DNA from: Thiocystis minor
GTDB lineage: Bacteria; Pseudomonadota; Gammaproteobacteria; Chromatiales; Chromatiaceae
DNA length: 64,000 nucleotides
NCBI RefSeq assembly: GCF_016653465.1
Contig: NZ_NHSQ01000084.1
Location: 92,050 to 156,049 of the forward strand
Direction: 5' to 3'
Shown: piece by piece, positions 7,457 to 17,681 of the stretch
Layout of the letters: each line of letters begins with the position of its first letter
How positions within the stretch are numbered: position 1 is the stretch's first letter
Made by a program: the position numbers and the translations under genes
Notes under the pieces: model-generated
The model's input: the letters and a program-made list of their open reading frames with translations, nothing else
What the model was told of the DNA's origin: nothing
Database searches by the model: none

Positions 7457-8482
7457 TTATTCCCATCGAAACAGCCAGGCGGCCAGGCTCAGGAAGAGCA
7501 CGGCCAGTCCTCCGAGCAGGGCGATCTGGGGCAGGACATCGATGACGCCAGCCCCATCGATCATCACCCGTCGGGCGCCTTCCACCAGATGCGTCAGCGG
7601 CAGCAAACGCGAAAACGCCTGCGCCGCCGCGCTCGCGCCCTCCAGCGAGAACCAGACCCCCGACAGCAGCAGCATGGGCCAGGACACCAGATTGAGTATC
7701 CCATCGGCCACCTCCTCGGTGCGCAGACGCGCCGCCACGATCAGACCCATGCTGATGAGACACAAGGCGCCGGCCAGATAGACGAGCGCCAGCGCCAGAT
7801 AGGAGCCGCGCATCGGAAACTCCAGCAACAGCGCGGCGCCCAGATAGACGACCAGACTCGCCGACAGCACCACGATCAGCCGCGACACGACCTGCGCCGT
7901 CAGAAACTCCCAGGGACTGAGCGGCGTCGCCTTGAGCCGGCGCAGCACACCATTCTTGCGATAGCGCACGATCACCCAGCCGACGCCCCAGAAGCTGGAG
8001 AACATGATGTTCATCGCGAGCACGCCGGGCAGCACCCAATCCACATAACGTAGCGCCTCACCGCTCACGGTCAGGCGTTGCGGCGCCGGACCGGCCCGCG
8101 AGGGATAGGCGCCCAGCAGAAGACGCTCGGCCAGATAGCCCTTGGGCGACTCGGAGTTCAGCCAGTAGACGGGCGAGCCGCGCGGATCGAGCAGCAGGTC
8201 CAACTGATGTCGTTCGACCTTCAGGATGGCGGCGTCCGGATCGGTCAGTGGGATGAAGTCGATGGACTCAAGGTCAAGAAAGGGCGAGGACACGCTGATC
8301 AATTGACCGTCCGGCGTGACGACGCCGACCTTGAGCAGAGCCTCCGGCTCGGCCCGAAAGATAAAGGCGAAGGCCAGCACCATCATGATCGGCATCAGGA
8401 TGTTCCAGCTCAGTCCGGCGCGGTCGCGATAGAACTCGCGATTGCGCGCGACCAGGATGGCAAGGATTCGGCGCCACATCAT
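7457..8482 (-). CDS. ABC-2 type exporter permease
   Basis: A 341-residue membrane protein with one N-terminal helix (about 22-40), a large extracytoplasmic loop (about 45-160) and five C-terminal helices, which is the ABC2_membrane_3 layout. The start ATG at 8482 shares its A with the stop TGA of the ATPase gene, so the two are translationally coupled. An upstream in-frame extension exists but is antisense-like low-complexity sequence. With its ATPase it makes a DrrAB-like exporter for an unknown hydrophobic substrate. It is the last gene of the moaB-moeA-moaD run. Confidence 0.85.
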   Translation of the reverse strand: MMWRRILAILVARNREFYRDRAGLSWNILMPIMMVLAFAFIFRAEPEALLKVGVVTPDGQLISVSSPFLDLESIDFIPLTDPDAAILKVERHQLDLLLDPRGSPVYWLNSESPKGYLAERLLLGAYPSRAGPAPQRLTVSGEALRYVDWVLPGVLAMNIMFSSFWGVGWVIVRYRKNGVLRRLKATPLSPWEFLTAQVVSRLIVVLSASLVVYLGAALLLEFPMRGSYLALALVYLAGALCLISMGLIVAARLRTEEVADGILNLVSWPMLLLSGVWFSLEGASAAAQAFSRLLPLTHLVEGARRVMIDGAGVIDVLPQIALLGGLAVLFLSLAAWLFRWE

Positions 8483-9363
8483 CAAGTCCTTAACGCATGC
8501 CCGGTCAGTTTCAGAAAGAGGTCTTCCAGGTTCGGAATCGCCACTCGCAGACCGGTCAGATCGGCGCCGAGACGTTCCAGTTCGGCCAGCATGGGCGGCA
8601 CCTCGTCGGTCTGGATCTCGATCTCGCCGTCGCGTGCCACGGCGCCGGACGGGAGTGGAACCCCCGCCGGCCAGGCCGAATCCGGCAGGCGAATCAGGCG
8701 CGCGGGAAACTGCACCTCGATCAGCTCGCGCGGATTGCCCTCGGCAATCAGACGCCCCCGGTCGACGATGGCGACCCGGTCGCACAGCCGCTCGGCCTCT
8801 TCCATGTAATGCGTGGTCATCACTACGGTGGTTCCGCGTCGGCGAACCCGTTCGATCAGGCCCCAGAAATTGCGTCGCGCCTGGGGGTCGAGTCCGGTCG
8901 TCGGCTCATCCAGAAACACCAGCTCGGGATCGTTGACCAACGCGACCGCCAGCAGCAGACGCTGCCGCTGACCGCCCGACAGCTTGCGGGTATCGCGATC
9001 CAGGATCTCGGCCAGATTGCACAGCCGGATCAGTTCCTCGCGCTCCGCCGTGCGCCGATAGAGACTGGCGAACATGGCCAGAGACTCGCTCACGGTCTGG
9101 AAATCCTGGAGCGCGGTCGCCTGGAACTGAATGCCGATGGACTGACGGTATTCACGGTCCAGCGGCTGCCCCTTGAACAGCACGCGCCCCGAGGTCGGCG
9201 GCTGGATGCCCTCCAGCATCTCCAGGGTCGTCGTCTTCCCCGCCCCGTTCGGCCCCAGCAGACCGAAACACTGACCGGACTCGACCCGGAAGCTGATGCC
9301 ATCCACGGCTCGCACACCGGGATAGAGCCGGACCAGATCATGCGCTTCGATGAGGGTTGTCAT
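8482..9363 (-). CDS. ABC exporter ATPase subunit (DrrA/CcmA-like)
   Basis: A 293-residue ATPase. It has Walker A GPNGAGKTT (about 35-43), a Q-loop GIQFQ, signature LSGGQRQRL, Walker B LVFLDEP and the switch H in MTTHYMEEAERLC. The C-terminal 70 residues form the accessory domain usual in DrrA-type exporters. It is coupled to the permease by a TGATG overlap. It starts 19 bases after moaD, suggesting co-transcription with the molybdopterin genes, though no functional link is known. Confidence 0.92.
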   Translation of the reverse strand: MTTLIEAHDLVRLYPGVRAVDGISFRVESGQCFGLLGPNGAGKTTTLEMLEGIQPPTSGRVLFKGQPLDREYRQSIGIQFQATALQDFQTVSESLAMFASLYRRTAEREELIRLCNLAEILDRDTRKLSGGQRQRLLLAVALVNDPELVFLDEPTTGLDPQARRNFWGLIERVRRRGTTVVMTTHYMEEAERLCDRVAIVDRGRLIAEGNPRELIEVQFPARLIRLPDSAWPAGVPLPSGAVARDGEIEIQTDEVPPMLAELERLGADLTGLRVAIPNLEDLFLKLTGHALRT

Positions 9364-9382
9364 GTTGTTGATAGACAGATCC

Positions 9383-9637
9383 TTAGCCCCCGGTCACCGG
9401 TGGGAAAAATGCAACCTCGTCTCCGTCGCGAATGGACGTTCGAGGCTGGGCAATCTCCTGATTGACCGCGCTCATGATCCGCTCGCCCTCGCTGAGCGCC
9501 TCCGCCCAGAGCCCGCCGCGCGTGCGCAGATGCTCTAGCAGATCCGTGATCGTGCCGACCCCAGCCGGTAAATCGAGCCGTTCCTCATGGCAGCCAAGCC
9601 GTTCGCGTAGTCGGGCAAAATAGAGAATTGTGATCAT
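9383..9637 (-). CDS. moaD: Molybdopterin synthase sulfur-carrier subunit MoaD
   Basis: An 84-residue ubiquitin-fold protein. MITILYFARLRERLG at the start and the FFPPVTGG end are diagnostic; the terminal Gly-Gly is adenylated and thiocarboxylated to carry sulfur to cyclic pyranopterin. The ATG at 9637 was chosen because the longer upstream frame has no homology-like sequence. It is in line with moaB and moeA, all for molybdenum cofactor. The partner MoaE is not in the window. Confidence 0.9.
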   Translation of the reverse strand: MITILYFARLRERLGCHEERLDLPAGVGTITDLLEHLRTRGGLWAEALSEGERIMSAVNQEIAQPRTSIRDGDEVAFFPPVTGG

Positions 9638-9747
9638 CGCGTCGGGGGTCTCTCGGGTTACCAATGAAACCGCGTCTCCACCGAGATCGAAGAAATCTCC
9701 AAAATCAGACACAAAATGAAAATCACGCATTTCGCGCTGGACGCGGT

Positions 9748-11004
9748 TTAGTGCAGCAAATCGGCAAAGGGCATGAAATCAACCAACTCGCCCCGCCGAA
9801 TCGCCCGCCCCGGCGAGATCTCGATCAACCCATCCGCCCAGGCGACCGAGGACAGCACCGCCGAGGATCGGGTCGGAAAGACCGCCAGTTCGGGTTCGCC
9901 ATCGGCGCCGGTCTGAAGACGCGCGCGATGGAACTCGCTGCGTTTATCCGGTTTCGGCCAGTCGAACCCGGCGCGGATCTTGAGGACGCGCGGCGCGAGA
10001 TCCCCGCCCGCCCCCTGACGCCGCAGCACCACCGGGCGGGCAAACAGACAGAAGGTGACGAACAGCGAAACCGGATTGCCGGGCGCGCCGAGCACCGGCG
10101 TGCCCTGGACCCAGCCGAACGCGACCGGCTTGCCGGGGCGGATCGCGATGTTCCAAAGATCCAGGGTGCCGATCTTCTCGACCGCGGGCTTGAGATGATC
10201 CTCCTCGCCGACCGACACCCCGCCGCTGGCGAGGATCAGGTCCGACTCGCGCGCCCCTCGCGTCAGTGCGTCGGTGGTCGCGTCCAGTGTATCCGCGACG
10301 ATCCCGAGATCCACCACCTCGCAGCCCAACCCCTGTAGCAGGCCGATCAGCAGAAAACGGTTGGAGTTGTAGATCTGGCCCGGTCCCAACGGCTCGCCCG
10401 GCATGGCCAGTTCGTCACCGCTGGCCAGGACCGCGACCCGCAGACGCCGATAGACCGGCAAGCGCGCGACGCCGACCGAGGCGGCCAGCCCAAGATGCTG
10501 GGGCGCGAGCCGCGTCCCGGTGGCGATCACCTCGGCCCCGGCGCGGATGTCCTCGCCGGCGCGCCGGATGTTCGCGCCCGGCTTGCAATCTAACGGAATA
10601 CGCACCCGGTCGCCGTCGCGCTCGCAGATTTCCTGCACCACCACCGTATCGGCGCCGTCCGGGACGGGCGCGCCGGTGAAGATGCGCGCGGCGGTTCCCG
10701 GCTCCAGATCGACGCCGATCGATCCGGCCGGAATCCGCTGACCGACCCGCAGCCAGCCGTCATCCGCGGCCAGGTCCGCGTGACGGATGGCGTATCCGTC
10801 CATGGCGCTGTTGTCCCAGCCGGGGACATCGATAGCGCTCGTCACCGGCGCCGCCAGCACGCGCCCGAGCGCCATGTCGGTCGGGATGGATTCGCTGTCC
10901 GCGATCGGCTGGACCCGCGACAGCAGGAAGTCGATGGCCTCCTGCTTGGTCAGCGTGGGGCGTTTTTCCGCGGCCGGAGCCGGGCAGTCGTTGTGGGTCG
11001 TCAT
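9748..11004 (-). CDS. moeA: Molybdopterin molybdenumtransferase MoeA
   Basis: A 418-residue enzyme that inserts molybdate into adenylylated molybdopterin. It shows the MoeA landmarks: PGWDNSAMDGYAIR, PVPDGADTVVVQE, LASGDEL, ILASGGVSVGEEDHLK, RPGKPVAFG and LGAPGNPVS. Domain order and length are normal for bacterial MoeA. It begins six bases after moaB ends, so the two are an operon; moaD follows after a 110-base gap. Confidence 0.95.
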   Translation of the reverse strand: MTTHNDCPAPAAEKRPTLTKQEAIDFLLSRVQPIADSESIPTDMALGRVLAAPVTSAIDVPGWDNSAMDGYAIRHADLAADDGWLRVGQRIPAGSIGVDLEPGTAARIFTGAPVPDGADTVVVQEICERDGDRVRIPLDCKPGANIRRAGEDIRAGAEVIATGTRLAPQHLGLAASVGVARLPVYRRLRVAVLASGDELAMPGEPLGPGQIYNSNRFLLIGLLQGLGCEVVDLGIVADTLDATTDALTRGARESDLILASGGVSVGEEDHLKPAVEKIGTLDLWNIAIRPGKPVAFGWVQGTPVLGAPGNPVSLFVTFCLFARPVVLRRQGAGGDLAPRVLKIRAGFDWPKPDKRSEFHRARLQTGADGEPELAVFPTRSSAVLSSVAWADGLIEISPGRAIRRGELVDFMPFADLLH

Positions 11005-11010
11005 AGAGCT

Positions 11011-11541
11011 TCAGCGTTCGCGCAGACGGGGAATAAGTTGGGCGAAATTACAGGGCCGAGTGCGGATATCCAGTTGGGGCAGCAGGATCCCATCCCAAGC
11101 CGTCCGGCAGGCGCCGGTCGAGCCGGGCAGACAGAAGATAAAGGTGCCGTTGGCCAATCCGGCGAAGGCGCGCGACTGGAGGGTCGAGGCGCCAATCTCG
11201 GCGAACGAGATCTGACGAAAGAGTTCGCCGAAGCCTTCGACCACCTTGTCGAGCAGGGGCGCGATGGCCTCTGGCGTGCTGTCGCGCCCAGTGACGCCGG
11301 TTCCGCCGGTGCTCAGGACGACCTGCACCTCGGGATCGGCGATCCAGCGCGAAACCGCCGCGCGCAATTGATAGACATCGTCGCGGACGATCGCTTTCGC
11401 CACGACCCGGTGACCCGCCGACTCGGCCCGTTCCTTCAGCAGCTTGCCGGAGGTGTCCTGATCCTCGCCCCGACTGTCCGAGACCGTTAGCAGCGCGATG
11501 TTGAGCGGCAGAAAGGGTTGTTCGGTAAAGTGTTCGGTCAT
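11011..11541 (-). CDS. moaB: Molybdenum cofactor biosynthesis protein MoaB
   Basis: A 176-residue MoaB/Mog-family protein. It has [17 protein letters not shown] at the N-terminus, the substrate-binding [17 protein letters not shown] and the [17 protein letters not shown] motif. Family members adenylylate molybdopterin (Mog) or bind it (MoaB); which activity this copy has is not decided by sequence. A strong ribosome site (AGAGGTGA) precedes ATG 11541. It is the first gene of the moaB-moeA-moaD run; upstream is a palindrome cluster rather than a structured riboswitch-length leader. Confidence 0.93.
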   Translation of the reverse strand: MTEHFTEQPFLPLNIALLTVSDSRGEDQDTSGKLLKERAESAGHRVVAKAIVRDDVYQLRAAVSRWIADPEVQVVLSTGGTGVTGRDSTPEAIAPLLDKVVEGFGELFRQISFAEIGASTLQSRAFAGLANGTFIFCLPGSTGACRTAWDGILLPQLDIRTRPCNFAQLIPRLRER

Positions 11542-11579
11542 TATTCACCTCTTATCTATTGCCCCCTGGGATGTTCCGC

Positions 11580-11700
11580 CTGGGAGCGCCGACTTGTAGT
11601 CGGCCCTGGGGCCGCCGACTTGTAGTCGGCGATTGGAGCCGACGATAGATTGTCGTCGCAATCCACAACGTTCGTCCGACTACAAGTCGGCGGTCCCAGG
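11580..11700. repeat. Cluster of three GCCGAC-type palindromes
   Basis: GCCGACTTGTAGTCGGC occurs at 11588-11604 and 11614-11630. Its inverse, CCGACTACAAGTCGG, lies at about 11676-11690 followed by CGGTCCCAGG. The outer ends (CTGGGAGC and GGTCCCAGG) are also complementary, so the unit can fold as one branched hairpin. It lies between recQ and moaB. Confidence 0.85.
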
Positions 11701-11701
11701 A

Positions 11702-13945
11702 TCAATCCGCCGAATTTCGCCCCATCCCCGCCCGCACGCAGCGCAGAAGCCCGTAGTCATAACGCCCCTCGAAGGCATCGAAGACCGGCTTCAGTCCCAT
11801 CATCGCACCCTCGGGCAGTTGATCGAAGGCGAACTCGATACGCCGCCGGGTCTCGGCGTCGAGCTTGACCACGTCCTGAACGGCCAACTCCCCTTCCTCG
11901 ATGCAGCGTGACAGATGGGTGTAGATGGTCGTGGATTTGAGGTTTCGGTGCAGGGCGATCGCCTCCGCATCCATCCCTTTGCGAAACAACCCCAGCGTTT
12001 CCAGGAGCGTGTCGCTCAGACCTCCCGACTCCCAGATCCGTCCCGACGATGGCGCAGCGCGGGAGACGGACCGCAGCGGCAGCGGCGGCAGCCCCGACGG
12101 ACGGCCATGCCGCGCCGCGTGCTCGGACAGCACCCGCAGAAACTCCTCGCCGAAGCGTTCCAGCTTGGCCTGTCCGACACCCGTGATCTGGCTGAGTTCG
12201 TCCCGCGTGCGCGGACGATAGGTCAACATCTCGCGCAACGTGGCGTCGGCGAAGATGACATAGGCGGGTACGTTTTGCGCCAGCGCCAGTTGGCGACGCT
12301 GCTCGCGCAACGCCTGCCACAGCGCCGCCGCCTCCGGATCGGTCGGGGCCGCGGACACCGGGGCACGGGACGAGGCACCGCTCTTGCGCTCGGGATCGCG
12401 ACGTAGCCGGATGGCGCGCTCGCCGCGCAACAGCGGACGACTCTGTTCGGTCAGCTTGAGCGCGCCATGGCCCTCCATGTCCACCGCGATCAGACCCGCC
12501 GCCACCAGTTGTCGGTAAACCGAACGCCATTGATCGGCGCTCATCGGCTTGCCCTCGACCGCTTTGCCGATCCCGTAGGTGCTCACCCGGTCGTGTCCGA
12601 AGCGGCGGATGCGCTCCAGGCTCTTGCCGAGCAGCACATCCACCAGATAGGCACTGCCGAAGCGCTGGCCGGTGCGATAGATGCAGGACAGCGCCATCTG
12701 GGCCGCGAGCGTCCCGTCCCAGGTCTCCACCGGCTCCTGACAGGTATCGCAGTTGCCGCAGGGCTTGGGCAGGGTCTCGCCGAAATAATTGAGCATCACC
12801 TGACGCCGGCACTCGGTGGTCTCGCAATAACCGAGCATGCCGTCGAGCTTGTGCAGCTCGATGCGCTTGAAATGCTCGTCCGCGTCCGAATCCTCGATGA
12901 TCCGGCGCAGCATCACCACGTCGCCGATGCCATAGGTCATCCAGGCATCCGCCGGCTGACCGTCGCGCCCGGCGCGACCGGTCTCCTGATAATAGGCTTC
13001 GAGACTTTTCGGTAGATCCAGATGGGCGACGAAACGCACGTCCGGCTTGTCGATACCCATGCCGAAGGCGATGGTCGCGACCATGACAACGCCCTCCTCG
13101 CGCAGAAAGCGGGCCTGATGCGCGCGGCGCGTGTCGGCGGGCAGACCGGCATGGTAGGGCAGCGCGGGAAAGTCGTGATCCTGAAGAAAGGTCGCGGTCT
13201 CCTCGACCCGGCGGCGCGACAGGCAGTAGACGATGCCCGCGTCTTCCGGATGCTCGCGACGCAGGAAGGCCAGCAGTTGCTGACGCGGATTGGCCTTCTC
13301 GACGATGCGGTAGCGGATGTTCGGGCGGTCGAAGCTGGAGACGAACTGACGCGCCTGACCCAGGCTCAGACGGGTGACGATCTCGTTGCGGGTCGGGGTG
13401 TCGGCGGTGGCGGTGAGCGCGATGCGCGGCACTTCTGGCCAGCGGGTGTGCAACCGGTCGAGCTGGATGTATTCGGGTCGGAAGTCGTGCCCCCATTGGG
13501 ACACGCAATGCGCCTCGTCGATGGCGAAGAGCGCGACCGGGATTCGGTCGAGCAGATCCTCGAAGCGTTCGGTCAGCAGGCGTTCCGGGGCGACATAGAG
13601 CAGATCCAGCCGACCCGACAGGAGCGCCTGCTCGACCGCGCGCGCCTTATCGGGGGTGAGTGAGGAGTTCAGAAAGGCCGCCCGCACGCCAAGCTGCGTC
13701 AGTGCGTCCACCTGATCCTGCATCAGCGCGATCAGCGGCGAGACGACGATCCCGGTCCCCGGACGCAACAGTGCCGGGATCTGATAACAGAGTGACTTGC
13801 CGCCGCCGGTCGGCATCAGCACCAGCGCATCGCCCCCGCCGACCACCAAATCGATGATCTCGGCCTGAGCGCCGCGGAAGCGATCGAAACCGAAGACCCG
13901 GTTCAGGATGCTCAGCGGCGTTTCATCCATCCGGGCGTTCGTCAT
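11702..13945 (-). CDS. recQ: ATP-dependent DNA helicase RecQ with C-terminal HTH extension
   Basis: A 747-residue RecQ. It has Walker [13 protein letters not shown], the box [18 protein letters not shown], the helicase C-terminal [15 protein letters not shown] and [10 protein letters not shown], a zinc-binding RQC region (CGNCDTCQ), an HRDC domain and an extra C-terminal winged-helix/HTH_40-like part ([22 protein letters not shown]). It unwinds recombination and repair intermediates. Start 13945 (MTNARMDE) was chosen because AGGGG sits eight bases upstream; the frame stays open to 14029, but that stretch is palindromic repeat DNA. It reads in the same direction as moaB. Confidence 0.93.
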   Translation of the reverse strand: MTNARMDETPLSILNRVFGFDRFRGAQAEIIDLVVGGGDALVLMPTGGGKSLCYQIPALLRPGTGIVVSPLIALMQDQVDALTQLGVRAAFLNSSLTPDKARAVEQALLSGRLDLLYVAPERLLTERFEDLLDRIPVALFAIDEAHCVSQWGHDFRPEYIQLDRLHTRWPEVPRIALTATADTPTRNEIVTRLSLGQARQFVSSFDRPNIRYRIVEKANPRQQLLAFLRREHPEDAGIVYCLSRRRVEETATFLQDHDFPALPYHAGLPADTRRAHQARFLREEGVVMVATIAFGMGIDKPDVRFVAHLDLPKSLEAYYQETGRAGRDGQPADAWMTYGIGDVVMLRRIIEDSDADEHFKRIELHKLDGMLGYCETTECRRQVMLNYFGETLPKPCGNCDTCQEPVETWDGTLAAQMALSCIYRTGQRFGSAYLVDVLLGKSLERIRRFGHDRVSTYGIGKAVEGKPMSADQWRSVYRQLVAAGLIAVDMEGHGALKLTEQSRPLLRGERAIRLRRDPERKSGASSRAPVSAAPTDPEAAALWQALREQRRQLALAQNVPAYVIFADATLREMLTYRPRTRDELSQITGVGQAKLERFGEEFLRVLSEHAARHGRPSGLPPLPLRSVSRAAPSSGRIWESGGLSDTLLETLGLFRKGMDAEAIALHRNLKSTTIYTHLSRCIEEGELAVQDVVKLDAETRRRIEFAFDQLPEGAMMGLKPVFDAFEGRYDYGLLRCVRAGMGRNSAD

Positions 13946-13960
13946 CGTTGCGACCCCTGT

Positions 13961-14083
13961 GAGCGCCGACATGCTGTCGGCACCTGATGCGTCCGACATG
14001 TTGTCGGACGAGTCGGCCGGCTCCGACACAGCCGATAACCTGTCGGCTTCCTCAGGGCCGACGACAAGGCGGCACTCCCAGGG
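13961..14083. repeat. Second cluster of GCCGAC-type palindromes, upstream of recQ
   Basis: Palindromes with differing centres: GCCGACATGCTGTCGGC (13965-13981), TCCGACATGTTGTCGGA (13992-14008), GCCGATAACCTGTCGGC (14031-14047). Then come GCCGACGACAAGGCGGC and CACTCCCAGG, the same end motif as the cluster at 11580-11700. The repeat happens to be open as an in-frame extension of recQ. Confidence 0.8.
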
Positions 14084-14147
14084 GCGGCGCTCTCAGAACG
14101 ATTCGATGCACGCCCTGGAAGGTCAAACGGCATCAATGGCCCTCGCC

Positions 14148-14543
14148 TCACCAGCAGGGCGCCGCGACGCTCGACATCGCACCGAAGGCGTCCCAGGGAG
14201 TCGGCATGGGCATGCCGCCCCAGGGGCCGCCCGATTTGACGCGGATCACATACTCGGCCCATTGCAGCGGACGCGGCAGATAACCGACCTGAGCGGCAAT
14301 CGTATGCAGTTCGGAGACAAAAGCGATGTCGCATCCGGTCTCGGAACCCGGCGCGGCCATGCATAGATCATGACGCATGCAGGCGGCGTCGAAGGCATCG
14401 ACGGGCGGCGGAAAACCGCCGTTCGGGTAGTTGATGCCGCACCAGTTGCCATAGATCGGCATGCACTTGAAGGCGGCGGCATCGGTGGCGAGGATGGCCA
14501 GCAGTGCGCCGGCCAGATAAGTCGGAATCCTTGAGCGGGTCAT
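14148..14543 (-). CDS. Secreted phospholipase A2-like protein
   Basis: A 131-residue protein with a signal peptide (about 1-24, ending ATDAAA) and six cysteines in the mature part. YGNWCGINYPNGG resembles the Ca2+-binding loop, ACMRHDLC the catalytic His-Asp helix (usual form CCxxHDxCY) and GCDIAFVSEL the second Asp of the sPLA2 active site. The likely activity is release of fatty acid from the sn-2 position of phospholipids outside the cytoplasm. GAGGAGG lies just upstream of ATG 14543. Bacterial sPLA2-like proteins are uncommon. The main doubt is that the double cysteine of the helix is reduced to Ala-Cys. Confidence 0.7.
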   Translation of the reverse strand: MTRSRIPTYLAGALLAILATDAAAFKCMPIYGNWCGINYPNGGFPPPVDAFDAACMRHDLCMAAPGSETGCDIAFVSELHTIAAQVGYLPRPLQWAEYVIRVKSGGPWGGMPMPTPWDAFGAMSSVAAPCW

Positions 14544-14652
14544 GGAACCTCCTCGGTCGTCTGAAAGGCAGGGTGAAACGAGCTGTCTGGATAGTATCCG
14601 ATTGCACCGGATTTTCGCTCGTTTTCAAAGCTCCAGCCCTGCCTTCCCGCTC

Positions 14653-15786
14653 TTAAGGCCCAATCAAGGCGAGCAACAACCCAGCGGCCACTGCCGAACC
14701 AATGACCCCGGCCACGTTCGGCCCCATGGCATGCATCAACAGGAAGTTGTGCGGATCCGTTTCCTGCCCGACCTTGTTGGCGACCCGCGCGGCCATCGGG
14801 ACGGCGGAGACGCCGGCGGCGCCGATCAATGGGTTGACCTTGCCACCCGTGGCGTAGCACATGATCTTGCCCATCACGACCCCGGCGGCGGTGCCGATAC
14901 AGAACGCAAACGCGCCAAGCAGCAGGATGCCGAGCGTCTCCAGGTTGAGAAACTTGTCCGCCGAGAGCTTGGAGCCGACCGCCAGACCCAGCAGGATGGT
15001 GACGATGTTGATGATCTCGTTCTGGGCCGCGCGGCTCAGACGCTCGACCACGCCGGCTTCGCGCAGCAGATTGCCGAAGGTCAGCATCCCGATCAACGGG
15101 GCCGCCGAGGGCAGCAGCAGCGCGCACAGGATCAGTACCACGAAGGGAAAGAGGATGCGCTCCAGCCGCGAGACCGGACGCATCTGTTCCATCACCACGG
15201 CGCGTTCTTTTTGCGTGGTCAGCGCGCGCATGATGGGCGGCTGAATGATTGGTACCAGCGCCATGTAGGAATAGGCTGCGACCGCGATGGCCCCGAGCAT
15301 GTCCGGCGCCAGCCGCGAGGCCAGGAAGATGGCGGTGGGTCCATCCGCGCCGCCGATGATGGCGATGGACGCCGCCTCCTTCATGGTGAAGTCGAACCCC
15401 GGCAGACCGTTGAGCAGCACGGCGCCGATCAGGGTTGCGAAGATACCGAATTGGGCCGCGGCACCCAGCAGCAGCGTGGAGGGTCGCGCGATCAGCGCGC
15501 TGAAATCGGTCAGCGCCCCGACCCCCATGAAGATCAGCAGCGGAAAGGCACCGCTCTCGATGCCGACATGATAGACCTGTCCGATCAGGCCATCCGGCCC
15601 GCCGATCCCGGCAACCGGAATATTGCACAGCAGCGCGCCGAACCCGATCGGCACCAGCAGCAGCGGCTCGAATTTCTTGACGAGCGCCAGATAGATCAAG
15701 AGACAGCCGACGCCCATCATCAGGGCCTGGCCCCAGTCCAGATTGGCGATCCCGGTGGAGAGCCAGAGTTGTTGAATTTCGTCCAT
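14653..15786 (-). CDS. oadB: Na+-pumping oxaloacetate decarboxylase, beta subunit
   Basis: A 377-residue polytopic membrane protein. It has the OadB signatures [35 protein letters not shown] (with the Asp that carries Na+), [16 protein letters not shown] and [18 protein letters not shown]. It catalyses decarboxylation of carboxybiotin coupled to Na+ export. The start MDEIQQLW at 15786 lies five bases beyond the oadA stop. With oadG and oadA it forms a complete pump operon transcribed on minus; the product set could also serve methylmalonyl-CoA or glutaconyl-CoA decarboxylation, but the alpha subunit fixes the substrate as oxaloacetate/pyruvate type. Confidence 0.95.
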   Translation of the reverse strand: MDEIQQLWLSTGIANLDWGQALMMGVGCLLIYLALVKKFEPLLLVPIGFGALLCNIPVAGIGGPDGLIGQVYHVGIESGAFPLLIFMGVGALTDFSALIARPSTLLLGAAAQFGIFATLIGAVLLNGLPGFDFTMKEAASIAIIGGADGPTAIFLASRLAPDMLGAIAVAAYSYMALVPIIQPPIMRALTTQKERAVVMEQMRPVSRLERILFPFVVLILCALLLPSAAPLIGMLTFGNLLREAGVVERLSRAAQNEIINIVTILLGLAVGSKLSADKFLNLETLGILLLGAFAFCIGTAAGVVMGKIMCYATGGKVNPLIGAAGVSAVPMAARVANKVGQETDPHNFLLMHAMGPNVAGVIGSAVAAGLLLALIGP

Positions 15787-15791
15787 CGCGG

Positions 15792-17582
15792 TCAGCCCAG
15801 GGTGAGCAGTGGGGTGCCAACGGCGACGGTGTCGCCTGACTTGACACAAATGTCGATGACGGTGCCGGCCGTGATCGCCCGGACCTCCGCCTCCATCTTC
15901 ATGGCCTCAAGCACGACCACGACCTCGCCGGCCGCGACCGCCTGACCCTCGCTGACCATGACCTTGACGATGGTGCCGGCCAGCGGCGACGCGACAGGGT
16001 TGGCATCGGAGCGGGACGTTACCACGGGCGCAACCGTTTGCCCCATCGGTTGCAGCGACTCGATGGCACCCTGCGGCGAGACCTTGACGTCATAGGCGCG
16101 ACCGTTGACCTCGATGCGATAGCGCTCGGAACCCGTCATCGGCGCACTCGCCGCGGCGACAGGCGCCGCGGGCTTGTCCTCGATGGTCCAGGGCGGCGGC
16201 TCGAAGGCAGCGGGGTTACCGCGATTTTCGATGAATTTCAGGCCCACCTGAGGGAACATCGCATAGATAAGCACGTCATCGACAGCGTCCCCGACCAGAT
16301 CGAGCTTGCGCTCGCCTGCAATGGTCTCCAGCTCTTCGGTCAGTCGCTCCAGCTCCGGGCTCAGCTCGTCCGCCGGGCGGCAGGTGATGGGTTCCTCGCC
16401 GTCCTTCAGGATCCGCGCCTGCAGATCGGCATCGACCGGCGCCGGCGTGGCCCCATAGGCGCCTTTGAGCACGCCGGCTGTCTCGTTGGTGATGCTCTTG
16501 TAGCGCTCGCCCATCAGCACGTTGAGCACCGCCTGACTGCCGACGATCTGCGAGGTGGGCGTCACCAGCGGGAGATAGCCCAAATCTTTGCGCACCTTCG
16601 GAATCTCTTCCAGCACCTCGTCGAGACGATCGCCGGCGCCCTGCTCGCGCAACTGGTTTTCCATGTTGGTCAGCATGCCGCCCGGTACCTGGGCGACCAG
16701 AATCCGCGAGTCCACGCCCTTGAGCGCGCCCTCGAAACGGGCGTATTTTTTGCGCACCTCACGGAAATAGGCGGCGATCTCTTCGAGCAGCAGCAGGTCG
16801 AGCCCGGTGTCGCGCGGCGTGTCCTGGAAGATGGCGACTACCGATTCGGTTGGCGAATGGCCGTAGGTCATGCTCATCGAGGAGATGGAGGTATCGACCA
16901 TGTCGATCCCCGCCTCGGCGGCCTTGAGGATGGACGCGGTGCTGAGTCCGGTGGTGGCGTGGCACTGCATCCCGAGCGGGATCGCGCAGGTCGCCTTCAG
17001 GCGGGTCACCAACTCCTCCGCGACATAGGGCCGGAGCAGTCCGGCCATGTCCTTGATGCAGATGGAATGGCAGCCCATGTCCTCCAGCCGCCGCCCCATG
17101 TCCACCCAGTAATCGACATCATGCACCGGGCTAACGGTGTAGGACATGGTGCCCTGGGCGTGGGCGTCGGTGGCGAGGGCCGCATGCACCGCCTGCTCCA
17201 GATTGCGCAGATCGTTCATGGCGTCGAAGATTCGGAACACGCCGATGCCGTTGACGGCGGCGCGTTCGACGAATTTCTCGACCAGATCGTCGGCATAGTG
17301 GCGATAACCGAGCAGGTTCTGTCCGCGCAGCAGCATCTGCTGGGGCGTGTTGGGCATCGCCGCCTTGAGTTGGCGCAAACGGTCCCAGGGATCTTCGCCC
17401 AGATAGCGGATGCAGGCGTCAAAGGTCGCGCCGCCCCAGGTTTCCAGGGACCAGTAGCCGACCTGATCCAGCTTCGCGGCGATGGGGAGCATGTCCTCGA
17501 TGCGCATGCGGGTCGCCAGCAGTGACTGATGGGCGTCGCGCAGGACGACTTCGGTAATGCCAAGGGGAGAGTTTTGAGTCAT
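15792..17582 (-). CDS. oadA: Oxaloacetate decarboxylase alpha subunit (biotin carboxyl carrier fusion)
   Basis: A 596-residue protein. An N-terminal HMGL-like carboxyltransferase barrel has [32 protein letters not shown] (metal-binding His) and a pyruvate-carboxylase-like conserved region. A Pro/Ala-rich linker (about 475-525) precedes a C-terminal biotinyl domain with EAMKMEA, where Lys is biotinylated. It transfers CO2 from oxaloacetate to biotin. Length and order are those of the family. The start ATG 17582 follows oadG by 99 bases. Confidence 0.95.
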   Translation of the reverse strand: MTQNSPLGITEVVLRDAHQSLLATRMRIEDMLPIAAKLDQVGYWSLETWGGATFDACIRYLGEDPWDRLRQLKAAMPNTPQQMLLRGQNLLGYRHYADDLVEKFVERAAVNGIGVFRIFDAMNDLRNLEQAVHAALATDAHAQGTMSYTVSPVHDVDYWVDMGRRLEDMGCHSICIKDMAGLLRPYVAEELVTRLKATCAIPLGMQCHATTGLSTASILKAAEAGIDMVDTSISSMSMTYGHSPTESVVAIFQDTPRDTGLDLLLLEEIAAYFREVRKKYARFEGALKGVDSRILVAQVPGGMLTNMENQLREQGAGDRLDEVLEEIPKVRKDLGYLPLVTPTSQIVGSQAVLNVLMGERYKSITNETAGVLKGAYGATPAPVDADLQARILKDGEEPITCRPADELSPELERLTEELETIAGERKLDLVGDAVDDVLIYAMFPQVGLKFIENRGNPAAFEPPPWTIEDKPAAPVAAASAPMTGSERYRIEVNGRAYDVKVSPQGAIESLQPMGQTVAPVVTSRSDANPVASPLAGTIVKVMVSEGQAVAAGEVVVVLEAMKMEAEVRAITAGTVIDICVKSGDTVAVGTPLLTLG

Positions 17583-17681
17583 GGTCTATTTCTGCAAATT
17601 GCTTGAGCCAGACGCGCTCGACGCCTGGGACGGGCGTAATCGATGGGGTTCGGAATGATTGGCGGGGCGGACGATTGAGCT

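Noticed and set aside
11580..11700. Palindrome cluster considered as a molybdenum-cofactor riboswitch before moaB
   Set aside because: The same hairpins recur upstream of recQ and near rho, so they are a dispersed repeat; the real moaB leader left between them and the start is too short.
13946..14029. Longer recQ N-terminus starting at 14029
   Set aside because: The extra 28 codons are read from palindromic repeat DNA; a good ribosome site precedes the shorter start at 13945.
14542..17525. Long plus-strand open frames (467 and 495 codons) opposite oadB and oadA
   Set aside because: They are rich in Arg, Gln, His and Asp without any domain, and lie exactly antisense to well-supported oad genes; this is the usual shadow effect of GC-rich codons.
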